A program made the position numbers and the translations under genes. A DNA stretch of 64,000 bases, taken from contig CALXEW010000001.1 of the NCBI GenBank assembly GCA_944387435.1, positions 1 through 64,000 of the forward strand, in the 5' to 3' direction. Every line of letters begins with the position of its first letter. The first letter of the stretch is position 1. A model generated the notes under the pieces. The model did not search any database and was not told where the DNA came from. It was given only the letters and a program-made list of their open reading frames with translations. The stretch is from an uncultured Clostridia bacterium (lineage in GTDB: Bacteria > Bacillota > Clostridia > TANB77 > CAG-508). Shown here in pieces: positions 7,185 through 15,286 of this stretch.

Positions 7185-8453
7185 CTAATCTTTTAAAAAG
7201 TATATAGTATTTATCTGTACTTTATTTGCAATATCAACAATATCTTCTTTACCTATGTTTTCTATCTTCTTTATATATTCTTCTTCTGATACGTTTGATT
7301 CTGCTAGCTCTTGTCCAAAATAATATGTTATTCCTGTATCTTGTTCATCATCTATTGTTTTTATAGCTGCAATTATTCCTTTTTTACTATTTTCAATATC
7401 TTCTTCTGTAAAATTTCCTTGTTTCATTTCTTCTATTTGTTCTCTAATTACTTTTAATGCTTTATCATAATCTGATATCTCTATTCCACTATTAATAAAT
7501 ATAATGCTTTTAAATCTATAATAAGTAGATGATGCAACATATGCTAAATGTGCTTTTTCTCTTACATTTTGGAATAACTTTGAATTAGCTGAACCTCCTA
7601 AAATACTATTATACATTAATGTCCAATATTTTTCTTCATCATTATCTATATTTACATTTAATCCTATAACTAATTTTCCTTGTGTTACTTCCATTGATTC
7701 AGTAACTATATTTTCTTTTATATCTTTTTTCTCTGGAATTTTAGGTATTTCAAACAATGGTGTTCTTTCTTGTAAGCTTTTAATACTTTCATTTTCTTCA
7801 ATTAACTTTTCCACATCTTCATCTAAATTTCCTGATAAGAAAATATCTATCTTACAAGAATTTATTAATTCTTTATAATACTTATATAAATCTTTTTCGT
7901 TTATATTTTCTAAATCTTCTTCATATCCAAATTTATATAAGCCATAAGGCTCACCCCTGTACATTTCCTCAATTGCTCTTTCCAATGAATACCTTGCTTT
8001 GTTATCAATCTTTCCTTCAATTCTTTGCTTTATATTATTTTTTTCTTGTTCTAAATATTCTTTTTTAAAACCGTCATCTTCTACATATGGATTAAATGCT
8101 ATTTCTAATAAGCTTTCTATTACTATTTTTAATATATTTTCATTATGTTCTGGAAGATATTTATCATTAATTGCTTCTATATAAAATTTTAGTACTTGGT
8201 TATCACCTGTTTTATCAAGTCCACAATCAAAACTCGCTCCATATAGTTCTTCCATTCTTTTACTTATTTCTTCTTGAGTTTGCATTGTTTTGCTTCCTCT
8301 TCTTAGTAACATTGAAACTAAAGCATTTTTAGTTACATTTTCTCTATTTAATTTAGTTGTTAAAAATATTGCAAATAAATTTGTTTTAAATTTATCTATA
8401 TTTAGGATATGGAATTTTATACCCTTTTTTATTTCTTTCACTTTATGTTCCAT
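7185..8453 (-). CDS. ymfF: M16-family peptidase-like protein, YmfF-like (no HxxEH)
   Basis: Paralogue-type partner of the following ymfH gene, 422 aa, with the M16 fold (ALVSMLLRRGSKTMQTQEEISKRMEELYGASF at the N-terminal domain, given here only as its recognisable block 40-70). The position of the zinc motif reads without an HxxEH pair, so it is probably the non-catalytic subunit. A strong AGGAGG site precedes the ATG. A good -10 (TATAAT, 8482-8477) but only a poor -35 lie upstream, close to the rpsU terminator. Confidence 0.87.
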   Translation of the reverse strand: MEHKVKEIKKGIKFHILNIDKFKTNLFAIFLTTKLNRENVTKNALVSMLLRRGSKTMQTQEEISKRMEELYGASFDCGLDKTGDNQVLKFYIEAINDKYLPEHNENILKIVIESLLEIAFNPYVEDDGFKKEYLEQEKNNIKQRIEGKIDNKARYSLERAIEEMYRGEPYGLYKFGYEEDLENINEKDLYKYYKELINSCKIDIFLSGNLDEDVEKLIEENESIKSLQERTPLFEIPKIPEKKDIKENIVTESMEVTQGKLVIGLNVNIDNDEEKYWTLMYNSILGGSANSKLFQNVREKAHLAYVASSTYYRFKSIIFINSGIEISDYDKALKVIREQIEEMKQGNFTEEDIENSKKGIIAAIKTIDDEQDTGITYYFGQELAESNVSEEEYIKKIENIGKEDIVDIANKVQINTIYFLKD

Positions 8454-8520
8454 AAATTTTCCTCCTTTTCGTATTTATTATACACCAAATATTCATTTTT
8501 TATATATTTTTAAAAATAAA

Positions 8521-8555
8521 AATTGGAAGCATAAGTTTTCCCTTTACTTCCAATT
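8521..8555 (-). terminator. rpsU terminator
   Basis: AATTGGAAG (8521-8529) pairs with CTTCCAATT (8547-8555), a perfect 9-bp stem followed on the minus strand by TTTTATTTTT. It begins 10 bases after the rpsU stop. Confidence 0.9.
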
Positions 8556-8564
8556 ACATATGTA

Positions 8565-8738
8565 TTAATTAAATTTTCTTTTTCTAGCTGCTTCTGATTT
8601 TTTCTTTCTTCTTACGCTAGGTTTTTCATAATGTTCTCTTTTACGTACTTCTTGAAGTACTCCATTTCTAGCACATTGTCTTTTAAATCTCTTTAAAGCA
8701 TCTTCTATATTACCATTATTAACTTTTATCTCTGACAT
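8565..8738 (-). CDS. rpsU: 30S ribosomal protein S21 (57 aa)
   Basis: Short basic protein of the 30S subunit. The translation begins [19 protein letters not shown], contains [20 protein letters not shown] and ends in a lysine/arginine-rich tail, matching S21 along its full length. The AGGAGGGG site lies just before the ATG. The 60-base leader holds two small hairpins, GGG-TTAT-CCC and CATAC-TTTTTT-GTATG, which may modulate expression. It forms its own unit with a strong promoter and terminator. Confidence 0.95.
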   Translation of the reverse strand: MSEIKVNNGNIEDALKRFKRQCARNGVLQEVRKREHYEKPSVRRKKKSEAARKRKFN

Positions 8739-8802
8739 TTATATTTCCCCTCCTTCCGGTCCATACAAAAAAGTATGTGGGATAACCCTTATAACGTTAT
8801 TT

Positions 8803-8832
8803 ATTATACCTTAAAATAGCATATTTTGTCAA
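8803..8832 (-). promoter_or_regulatory. sigma-A promoter of rpsU
   Basis: TTGACA (8832-8827), 18-base spacer, TATAAT (8808-8803) on the minus strand: consensus hexamers. It abuts the nrdG stop codon. Confidence 0.85.
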
Positions 8833-8835
8833 TAG

Positions 8836-9357
8836 TTATAGGTCAAAAAGAACAGTCTTATTTTCTTTTAATGATTTTTTTACATCTATAATCCTCTGAT
8901 TACTTGATCCTCTGAATCTTAATTTAATATCTGCCTTATCTATATCAAACTCTCCATCTACTAAAACATCTATATAAGATAATAGTTCTGAAGTCTCTTT
9001 CCATTCTTTACACATTCTTCCTAAAATGTCTGTTTCAAAAGTATAACCTGAATAACACCAAATATTTTTATCAGGAAATTTTTCCTTAACTTTCTTCACT
9101 AATGGTAATAATCCTTGTTGATTAACATGTTCTAATGGTTCTCCTCCAAGTAATGTTAATCCTGCTATATAAGAATGGTCCATCAAATTTAAGATTTTGT
9201 CTATTTCTTTTTCAGTAAATTCATTTCCATAATGGAAATCCCACGCTTCTTCATTAAAGCAACCTTTACAACGATGTGTACATCCACTTACAAATAAAGA
9301 TATTCTAACTCCTACTCCATTTGCTACATCAGCTTTTTTTATATCTGCATAATACAT
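8836..9357 (-). CDS. nrdG: anaerobic ribonucleotide reductase activating protein
   Basis: Radical-SAM enzyme (173 aa) that installs the glycyl radical on NrdD under anaerobic conditions. The 4Fe-4S motif is CTHRCKGC (Cys26, Cys30, Cys33), with LLGGEPL for SAM binding. The nrdD gene, usually adjacent, is not in this window; here nrdG follows a J-domain gene by 20 bases and shares its promoter. The family assignment is firm; that it serves NrdD is inferred from the family. Confidence 0.93.
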   Translation of the reverse strand: MYYADIKKADVANGVGVRISLFVSGCTHRCKGCFNEEAWDFHYGNEFTEKEIDKILNLMDHSYIAGLTLLGGEPLEHVNQQGLLPLVKKVKEKFPDKNIWCYSGYTFETDILGRMCKEWKETSELLSYIDVLVDGEFDIDKADIKLRFRGSSNQRIIDVKKSLKENKTVLFDL

Positions 9358-9377
9358 TTATTTTTCCTCTTTTCTTT

Positions 9378-9908
9378 CTAGAATGGTATTAAACTTCTCA
9401 TAAAGCCATTTGTTGCTGGTATAAACCATAATGCTACTCCAACTATAACAACTATTATAAGAGTTATTATAGCTGCTAATTTATCTTCTTTCTTTAGTTC
9501 TCTTGGCTTCCCGTCTATATTTCTCTTCCTAAAAACTTGTTTTACTAAATCCACCATAGACATAACAGTTCCTACTTTATGTTGTTTTACCTCTGTATCT
9601 TCTTTTTCATTTTTCTTCTGTCTATGTGCTTCTTTACTATCAATTTCACTATTTTTATTGTTTGTAGTATTTACTCCATTAAATCTTTGTTCTTTTTCTA
9701 ATTCTAAATCATACTGTTCTCTTAAGAAGTCGCTAGATAGTATATGATAAGCTTCATTTAATTCTCTTGTCTTTGCTTCTGCATATATTCTTTCCTCTCC
9801 TTGATATAAATCCGGATGATATTTTTTTATCAAAATTCTATATGCCTTTTCTATTATTTCTTTCGACGCTTTAGGATTAACCTCTAACAAATCATAATAA
9901 TTCTTCAT
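9378..9908 (-). CDS. J-domain membrane-anchored protein
   Basis: DnaJ-type co-chaperone domain at residues 3-65 (YYDLLEVNPKAS, catalytic HPD at 31-33), then a charged linker and one membrane helix near the C-terminus (LAAIITLIIVVIVGVALWF). It lacks the G/F and zinc domains of true DnaJ, so it is a class III J-protein that would recruit DnaK to the membrane. The ATG at 9908 follows a GGGTAGGAAG stretch; a longer ORF starts at 9941. Total 176 aa. First gene of the unit with nrdG. Confidence 0.85.
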   Translation of the reverse strand: MKNYYDLLEVNPKASKEIIEKAYRILIKKYHPDLYQGEERIYAEAKTRELNEAYHILSSDFLREQYDLELEKEQRFNGVNTTNNKNSEIDSKEAHRQKKNEKEDTEVKQHKVGTVMSMVDLVKQVFRKRNIDGKPRELKKEDKLAAIITLIIVVIVGVALWFIPATNGFMRSLIPF

Positions 9909-9943
9909 CTTCCTACCCTTTTCCTTTTTTATCTTACACAAAC

Positions 9944-9972
9944 ATTTTATACTAAAAGAAATAAAATATCAA
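9944..9972 (-). promoter_or_regulatory. promoter of the J-domain gene and nrdG
   Basis: TTGATA (9972-9967), 17-base spacer, TAAAAT (9949-9944) on the minus strand. Confidence 0.65.
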
Positions 9973-9986
9973 TAGAAAATTGATAT
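9966..9986. promoter_or_regulatory. palindrome over the -35 of the nrdG unit
   Basis: ATATCAAT (9966-9973), five bases, ATTGATAT (9979-9986). It covers the -35 hexamer, where a bound repressor would block transcription. It is not the NrdR or FNR consensus as I know them. Confidence 0.45.
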
Positions 9987-10028
9987 TTATAATGTTTACT
10001 TATTAGCAAAAAGAATCAAAATAAAAAC

Positions 10029-10062
10029 GTCTCCAATTGTCATATTTCTAGCAATTGGAGAC
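10029..10062 (-). terminator. ftsH terminator
   Basis: GTCTCCAATTG (10029-10039) pairs with CAATTGGAGAC (10052-10062), followed on the minus strand by GTTTTTATTTTG. It begins 9 bases after the ftsH stop. Confidence 0.92.
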
Positions 10063-10070
10063 TCTCATTA

Positions 10071-11882
10071 TTATTCTTCATTGAATATTGCTTCAAATTC
10101 ATCTGCTTCTATCTTTTCTTTTTCTAATAATACTCCTGCAACCTTGTGCAATTTATCTACATTTTCAGATAGTATTTGTTTTGCTCTATTATAGCCTTGA
10201 TCTACTATTCTCTTTGTTTCTTCATCGATTATAGCTGCTGTTTCCTCTGAGTATTCTTTTGTGTGACCGAAATCTCTTCCTAAGAACACTTCTTCCTGTC
10301 CTTGACCTAATGTCAACGTTCCTATTCTCTCACTCATACCATATTTAGTAACCATACTTCTTGCAATTTTAGTTGCTCTTTCTATGTCATTACTTGCCCC
10401 TGTTGATATATCATTTAATATAAGAGCCTCTGCTACTCTACCACCAAGTAATGATACTATATTTTCTTCCATTTCTGTTTTTGACATAAATGATTTATCC
10501 TCTGTAGGTCTGTACATTGTATATCCTCCTGCCATTCCTCTAGGTACAATTGATATTTGATGTACAGGGTCTTGTGTTTCTAAGAAATGACTTACAACTG
10601 CATGACCTGCTTCATGATATGCAACTAATCTATTTTCTTTTTCACTTCTTACTTTTGTCTTCTTTTCTGGTCCCATTGTTACTTTTACCATTGCATCTTC
10701 AATTTCTTGCATTCCTATTTCATTTAGGTTTCTTCTTGCTGCAAGTAATGCTGCTTCATTTAATACATTCTCTAAATCTGCACCTGCAAATCCTGATGTG
10801 TTTTTAGCTATTATTTTTAAATCTACATCATCTGCTAATCTTTTCTTTCTACTATGAACTTCTAATATTTGCTCTCTTGCCTTTACATCTGGCATTCCTA
10901 CTACTATTTGTCTATCAAATCTTCCTGCTCTTAGTAAAGCTTTATCTAATACATCCGGTCTGTTTGTTGCAGCTAATACTATTACACCCTCATTTTCAGC
11001 AAATCCATCCATTTCTACTAGTAATTGATTTAACGTTTGTTCTCTTTCATCATGTCCTCCACCAAGTCCTGCTCCTCTTTGACGTCCTACAGCATCAATC
11101 TCGTCTATAAATATGATACATGGTGCATTTTTCTTTGCTTGGTCAAATAAATCTCTAACTCTTGAAGCACCAACACCAACAAACATCTCAACAAAGTCTG
11201 AACCACTTATTATAAAGAATGGTACTCCTGCTTCTCCTGCAACAGCCTTTGCAAGTAATGTTTTACCTGTTCCCGGTTGACCTACAAGTAACACTCCTTT
11301 TGGGATTCTTGCTCCCATGTCTGTAAACTTTTTAGGATTTTTCAAAAATTCTACTATTTCTTCTAATTCTTCTTTTTCTTCATCTACACCTGCTACATCA
11401 TCAAATGTTATCCTATTTTTATCTGCTGGAGTCATCATTCTAGCTTTACTTTTTCCAAAAGTCATAGTTTTTCCGCCACTATTACCTTGGCCTACTCCAC
11501 CCATCATTAAGAACCAGAATATGAAAAATATTATTAATAATCCAAATGGTGTAAGTAAACTAAGTACTGTAACAAATATTGATTGAGATTCTTCTTCTAA
11601 TGTAAAAGCTCCTTCTCTCAAATATTCTTCTACATAGTTCATAAAATTACCAATATCAGGAATATTAACTTCTTTTCTTGCTCTATCATCTTTTAGCATT
11701 ACTGTTGCTGTTGTTCCATCAGCCTCAATTTCTATATCTTCTACATTTCCATTGTTGATGTTAGTTATTAACTCTGAATATTGTAATTTCGAATCGCTAT
11801 TTTCTACTATAGATGATAGTACTACAATAAAAATAACCCCTATTATTAACCACATTGCCAATGTTTTAATTCCATTTTTCAA
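10071..11882 (-). CDS. ftsH: ATP-dependent zinc metalloprotease FtsH
   Basis: Membrane-bound AAA+ protease for quality control and regulated proteolysis. With a TTG start it has 603 aa: membrane helices at about 8-25 and 103-127, Walker A GQPGTGKT (201-208; Gln replaces the usual second Pro), Walker B IIFIDEID, the second region of homology, and the zinc motif HEAGH (423-427). The TTG at 11882 is chosen because GAGGAGG lies 7 bases before it and the promoter lies within the longer upstream frame. It follows tilS, without the hpt gene often found between them. Confidence 0.95.
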   Translation of the reverse strand: MKNGIKTLAMWLIIGVIFIVVLSSIVENSDSKLQYSELITNINNGNVEDIEIEADGTTATVMLKDDRARKEVNIPDIGNFMNYVEEYLREGAFTLEEESQSIFVTVLSLLTPFGLLIIFFIFWFLMMGGVGQGNSGGKTMTFGKSKARMMTPADKNRITFDDVAGVDEEKEELEEIVEFLKNPKKFTDMGARIPKGVLLVGQPGTGKTLLAKAVAGEAGVPFFIISGSDFVEMFVGVGASRVRDLFDQAKKNAPCIIFIDEIDAVGRQRGAGLGGGHDEREQTLNQLLVEMDGFAENEGVIVLAATNRPDVLDKALLRAGRFDRQIVVGMPDVKAREQILEVHSRKKRLADDVDLKIIAKNTSGFAGADLENVLNEAALLAARRNLNEIGMQEIEDAMVKVTMGPEKKTKVRSEKENRLVAYHEAGHAVVSHFLETQDPVHQISIVPRGMAGGYTMYRPTEDKSFMSKTEMEENIVSLLGGRVAEALILNDISTGASNDIERATKIARSMVTKYGMSERIGTLTLGQGQEEVFLGRDFGHTKEYSEETAAIIDEETKRIVDQGYNRAKQILSENVDKLHKVAGVLLEKEKIEADEFEAIFNEE

Positions 11883-11925
11883 AATAATTCCTCCTCTTGT
11901 TTTACTTTTGCATTTTTCATATTGT

Positions 11926-11954
11926 TTTATAACATATATTTTTTCCTTTGTAAA
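11926..11954 (-). promoter_or_regulatory. sigma-A promoter of ftsH
   Basis: TTTACA (11954-11949), 17-base spacer, TATAAA (11931-11926) on the minus strand, between tilS and ftsH. It rules out the longer ORF start at 11990. Confidence 0.75.
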
Positions 11955-12015
11955 CATTTTTTTTGTGACGTTTTTATTACAAACAAGCACGTTTCGTAAG
12001 TTTAGTTACGGCTAC

Positions 12016-13002
12016 TTAATTTTCCCTTACAAAATAAATTTTATGATTTTTTAATAAAATTTTCATATTTTTATTTGGTGTTAAATATTTATTACCAATA
12101 TTATTTTTGCAAAGCTTTAATATATCTTCTATATGTACTTTTCCTATTCCCTTACTATTTCCAAATAGTCTTGTTATAGTATATAAGATAATCCTTGATT
12201 TTATTACTTTTTCCTGATTATTAAAACTTTTTAAGTCCAAAATTATTTCTCTTAAATTTTCTTTAATTAGTATTTCATTATAAACTTCTTCTACTTGTTT
12301 TTCTATATAAGCTTCTTCATCTATCACAAGCTCAGATAATCTATTTAAAGTCTCTATAATATTTGGATTAAATTCCTTCTTTACATACGGAATAACGATA
12401 TTCCTAATTTTGTTTCTTGTATATGTGTTCTCAAAATTAGTTTTATCTATTCTTGGATCTAATTTTTCCTCTTTACAGTAATTTTCAATTTCGAATCTCT
12501 CACACTCTATTAAAGGTCTTATATATTTATCTCTTCTAGGCTCTATGCCTTTTAATCCTGTTATTCCGCTTCCCCTCATTATGTTCATAATTATTGTTTC
12601 TGCCTTATCATTTTTATTATGTGCAATTGCTACTTTATTAGAACCTGTTTTTTCTAAAATTTCATCAAAAAATTTATATCTTGCATATCTTCCTGCTTCT
12701 TCTGTTCCTACCTTATTATTATTAGCAAGTTTTTGTACATCTATACTTTTTGAATAAAAATCTATTTTATTTTGCAAACAATAATTTCTTACATATTCTT
12801 CATCATCTTTTGCTTCTTTTCTAATCATATGATTTACATGTGCCACGCAAAAATTAAAGTTAATACCCTTTTCATTTTTTAATTTATATAATAAATTCAG
12901 CATTGCCATTGAATCTGGGCCACCAGATACTGCTAAGACTAATTTATCCCCATTTTCTATCAGTTTATATTTTCTAATTGTTTCTAATACTTTTTCTTTC
13001 AT
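12016..13002 (-). CDS. tilS: tRNA(Ile)-lysidine synthase
   Basis: Converts the wobble cytidine of the AUA-reading tRNA-Ile to lysidine, so the tRNA changes from Met to Ile identity; essential. The PP-loop motif SGGPDS is at residues 26-31, followed by the HVNHMIR and HNKNDKAET blocks of the ATPase domain and a shortened C-terminal domain. 328 aa is below the 400-plus of many homologues, consistent with a compact TilS. Located between the dnaB terminator and ftsH. Confidence 0.92.
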   Translation of the reverse strand: MKEKVLETIRKYKLIENGDKLVLAVSGGPDSMAMLNLLYKLKNEKGINFNFCVAHVNHMIRKEAKDDEEYVRNYCLQNKIDFYSKSIDVQKLANNNKVGTEEAGRYARYKFFDEILEKTGSNKVAIAHNKNDKAETIIMNIMRGSGITGLKGIEPRRDKYIRPLIECERFEIENYCKEEKLDPRIDKTNFENTYTRNKIRNIVIPYVKKEFNPNIIETLNRLSELVIDEEAYIEKQVEEVYNEILIKENLREIILDLKSFNNQEKVIKSRIILYTITRLFGNSKGIGKVHIEDILKLCKNNIGNKYLTPNKNMKILLKNHKIYFVREN

Positions 13003-13029
13003 TTTCTTCTTCCTTTTTAAATTAAATAA

Positions 13030-13060
13030 AAATAAGTAATATTCTAAATATTACTTATTT
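13030..13060 (-). terminator. terminator after dnaB
   Basis: AAATAAGTAATAT (13030-13042) pairs with ATATTACTTATTT (13048-13060), a perfect 13-bp stem with T-rich sequence following on the minus strand. It separates rplI-dnaB from tilS. Confidence 0.8.
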
Positions 13061-13109
13061 TACTATATTTTTAGGTCTTTTTCAAGTATCTTCTTTTTTA
13101 CATTTTTTC

Positions 13110-14444
13110 TTAATCATCAAATCCTTTTGCAATATTAACAAATTTTGTATAATTTCCAAGCCATAGAAGTTCTACTGTTCCTGTTGAACCTCCTCTGTGT
13201 TTTGCAATAATTACTTCTGCTATCCCTTTCTTTTCTGAATCTTGATTATAATAATCATCTCTATATAAAAACATTACAATATCTGCATCCTGTTCTATAG
13301 CTCCAGATTCTCTCAAATCCGAAAGCATTGGTCTATGGTCTGGTCTTTGTTCTGCTGCTCTTGATAGCTGAGATAGTGCTATTACCGGAACATCTAATTC
13401 TTTTGCAAGTATTTTAAGTGAACGACTTATTTCTGATATTTCTTGTTCACGACTTCCTCCTCTTTTTCCTGTTCCTTGTATTAACTGTAGATAATCTATT
13501 ACAACTAATCCAATATTTTTTTCTATTTTTAATTTTCTACACTTTGCTCTTATTTCCATTATATTAATACCTGGCGTATCATCTATATACATCTCAGCTT
13601 CTGATAAAGGTCCAATCGTCCCCGCAAGTTTTGTCCAATCATCTTCTTCTAGCTTACCGGTCCTTACTTTATTACTATCTACCATAGATTCACTACATAA
13701 AATTCTATTTACTAACTGTTCTTTTGACATCTCTAGACTAAATACTGCTACTGGCACATTTGCTCTCAGTGCTGCATTAGTTGCTATATTTAATGCAAAT
13801 GCTGTTTTTCCCATAGCTGGTCTTGCAGCAATTAATATTAATTCGGAACCATGAAAACCTGCTGTTCTATAATCTAAATCTGTAAATCCTGAAGGTACAC
13901 CTGTTATATGTTGCTTCCTGTTATATAGTTCTTCTAACTTTGTAAAGCTTTCTACTAACACATCTTTTAGCGGACTATAACCTTTTTGCTCTTTATCTTG
14001 CATAATATTAAATATTTTCTTTTCTGCACCTTCCATTATGTCGTCAACTTCTTCGGTTGGGTTGTATCCAAGTTCTATTATTTCATTTGCTGTTTTAATT
14101 AACTTTCTTAATGCTGATTTTTCTTCTACTATTTTTATATATTTCATAGCATTTGCAGTTGTTGGTACTTTTTCTGGCAATTCTGCTAAATATTCTAGTC
14201 CTCCTACGTTATCAAGCTTCCCCATTGATTCTAGTTCAGCTCTTACTGTTATAATATCAATTGGTTCAGAACGATTATACAAATTTAAAATAGACTCATA
14301 AATTATTTTATTATCTTCCCTATAAAAATCATCTGGTTTTAATATTTCTATTGCAGAAATCACAGCATCTCTATCTGTTAACATGCTACCAATAATTGCT
14401 TGCTCTGCCTCTACATCATTTGGTGGTATTTTACCTAATTCCAT
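13110..14444 (-). CDS. dnaB: replicative DNA helicase
   Basis: Hexameric helicase that unwinds the replication fork and recruits primase. N-terminal domain residues 1-100, then the RecA-like domain with Walker A ARPAMGKTA (Lys213 region) and Walker B VVIDYLQL. The SREQEIS and SGAIEQDAD blocks are also typical. 444 aa, normal length. It starts 11 bases after rplI, the conserved rplI-dnaB pairing of Firmicutes. Confidence 0.96.
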   Translation of the reverse strand: MELGKIPPNDVEAEQAIIGSMLTDRDAVISAIEILKPDDFYREDNKIIYESILNLYNRSEPIDIITVRAELESMGKLDNVGGLEYLAELPEKVPTTANAMKYIKIVEEKSALRKLIKTANEIIELGYNPTEEVDDIMEGAEKKIFNIMQDKEQKGYSPLKDVLVESFTKLEELYNRKQHITGVPSGFTDLDYRTAGFHGSELILIAARPAMGKTAFALNIATNAALRANVPVAVFSLEMSKEQLVNRILCSESMVDSNKVRTGKLEEDDWTKLAGTIGPLSEAEMYIDDTPGINIMEIRAKCRKLKIEKNIGLVVIDYLQLIQGTGKRGGSREQEISEISRSLKILAKELDVPVIALSQLSRAAEQRPDHRPMLSDLRESGAIEQDADIVMFLYRDDYYNQDSEKKGIAEVIIAKHRGGSTGTVELLWLGNYTKFVNIAKGFDD

Positions 14445-14455
14445 TATTCCAACTC

Positions 14456-14902
14456 CTATTTACTAATTACATCTACTTTTAAATTTCCAATAACTCCATC
14501 ATATAGTTTTATTGTTACTGTTCTTAACCCTAATGTTTTTATTGTTTCTTTTAAATCTATTTTCTTTTTATCAATTTCTATATTATAATTTGTTTTCAAT
14601 AAATCTGCTATTTCTTTTGCTGATACTCCACCAAATATTTTTCCATTTTCTCCTGCTTTTACTGGAACCTTTAACTGTATTCCTGAAATTTTTTCAGCAA
14701 CCTTCTTTGCTTCTTCTCTTTCTTGTTCTTTTTTATAAGCTTTTGAGTCTTCTTTAGCTTTTAATTTACTCATATTTTCATTATTTGCTTCCACTGCTAA
14801 TCCTTTTGGCAATAAAAAATTTCTTGCATATCCATCTGATGCATTTATTATTTCGTCTTTCTTTCCAACTCCTTTTATATTATCCATTAATATTACTTTC
14901 AT
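14456..14902 (-). CDS. rplI: 50S ribosomal protein L9
   Basis: Binds 23S rRNA in the large subunit. The N-terminal domain begins MKVILMDNIKGVGKKDEI and contains GYARNFLLPKGLA, followed by the long connecting helix and the C-terminal domain; 148 aa is the usual length. A clear promoter (14928-14956) precedes it and dnaB follows in the same operon. Confidence 0.96.
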   Translation of the reverse strand: MKVILMDNIKGVGKKDEIINASDGYARNFLLPKGLAVEANNENMSKLKAKEDSKAYKKEQEREEAKKVAEKISGIQLKVPVKAGENGKIFGGVSAKEIADLLKTNYNIEIDKKKIDLKETIKTLGLRTVTIKLYDGVIGNLKVDVISK

Positions 14903-14927
14903 ATTATCACGCCTTTCTTAAGACAAT

Positions 14928-14956
14928 ATTTTACTCTATTTTTACATTTTTTTCAA
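14928..14956 (-). promoter_or_regulatory. sigma-A promoter of rplI-dnaB
   Basis: TTGAAA (14956-14951), 17-base spacer, TAAAAT (14933-14928) on the minus strand. Confidence 0.75.
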
Positions 14957-14980
14957 GGAAAAATTAACAATAAAAAGCAA

Positions 14981-15013
14981 ATAATTCAACTAATTACAAT
15001 TTAGTTGAATTAT
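14981..15013 (-). terminator. terminator after the gdpP unit
   Basis: ATAATTCAACTAA (14981-14993) pairs with TTAGTTGAATTAT (15001-15013), 13 perfect base pairs, followed by a T-rich minus-strand tail. Confidence 0.85.
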
Positions 15014-15052
15014 CTACTTCTATTTATATAAACTACTATCTTATTTTTCTCA

Positions 15053-15271
15053 TTATTGATTATCTATCGCTTCATAATAAGCTTGATCCATCATACTATT
15101 TGATTGATTATACTCTTCTTGTATCCTTTCTAGTTGTGCCGCTTGAGAACTACTTTTATTCATCATAGAAAAATAATAAGTAAAAATAACCGCTACAACG
15201 ACTAGCATCGTTGAAAGTACAAATACTGTAATAGAACCTTTTTCATTATTTTTTAATTCTTTTAATAACAT
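15053..15271 (-). CDS. small TadE/pilin-like membrane protein (72 aa)
   Basis: Short positively charged N-terminus (KELKNNEKGSITVF), one membrane helix at about 14-36 and a polar, probably helical outer tail ending in IDNQ. The GSITVF segment before the helix resembles TadE-like and other pseudopilin-like proteins, but no peptidase site or secretion genes are nearby, so the likeness may be superficial. It starts 15 bases after gdpP and shares its transcript and terminator. Good AAGGAGAAGG ribosome-binding site. Function unknown. Confidence 0.6.
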   Translation of the reverse strand: MLLKELKNNEKGSITVFVLSTMLVVVAVIFTYYFSMMNKSSSQAAQLERIQEEYNQSNSMMDQAYYEAIDNQ

Positions 15272-15286
15272 TTTCCTTCTCCTTTG

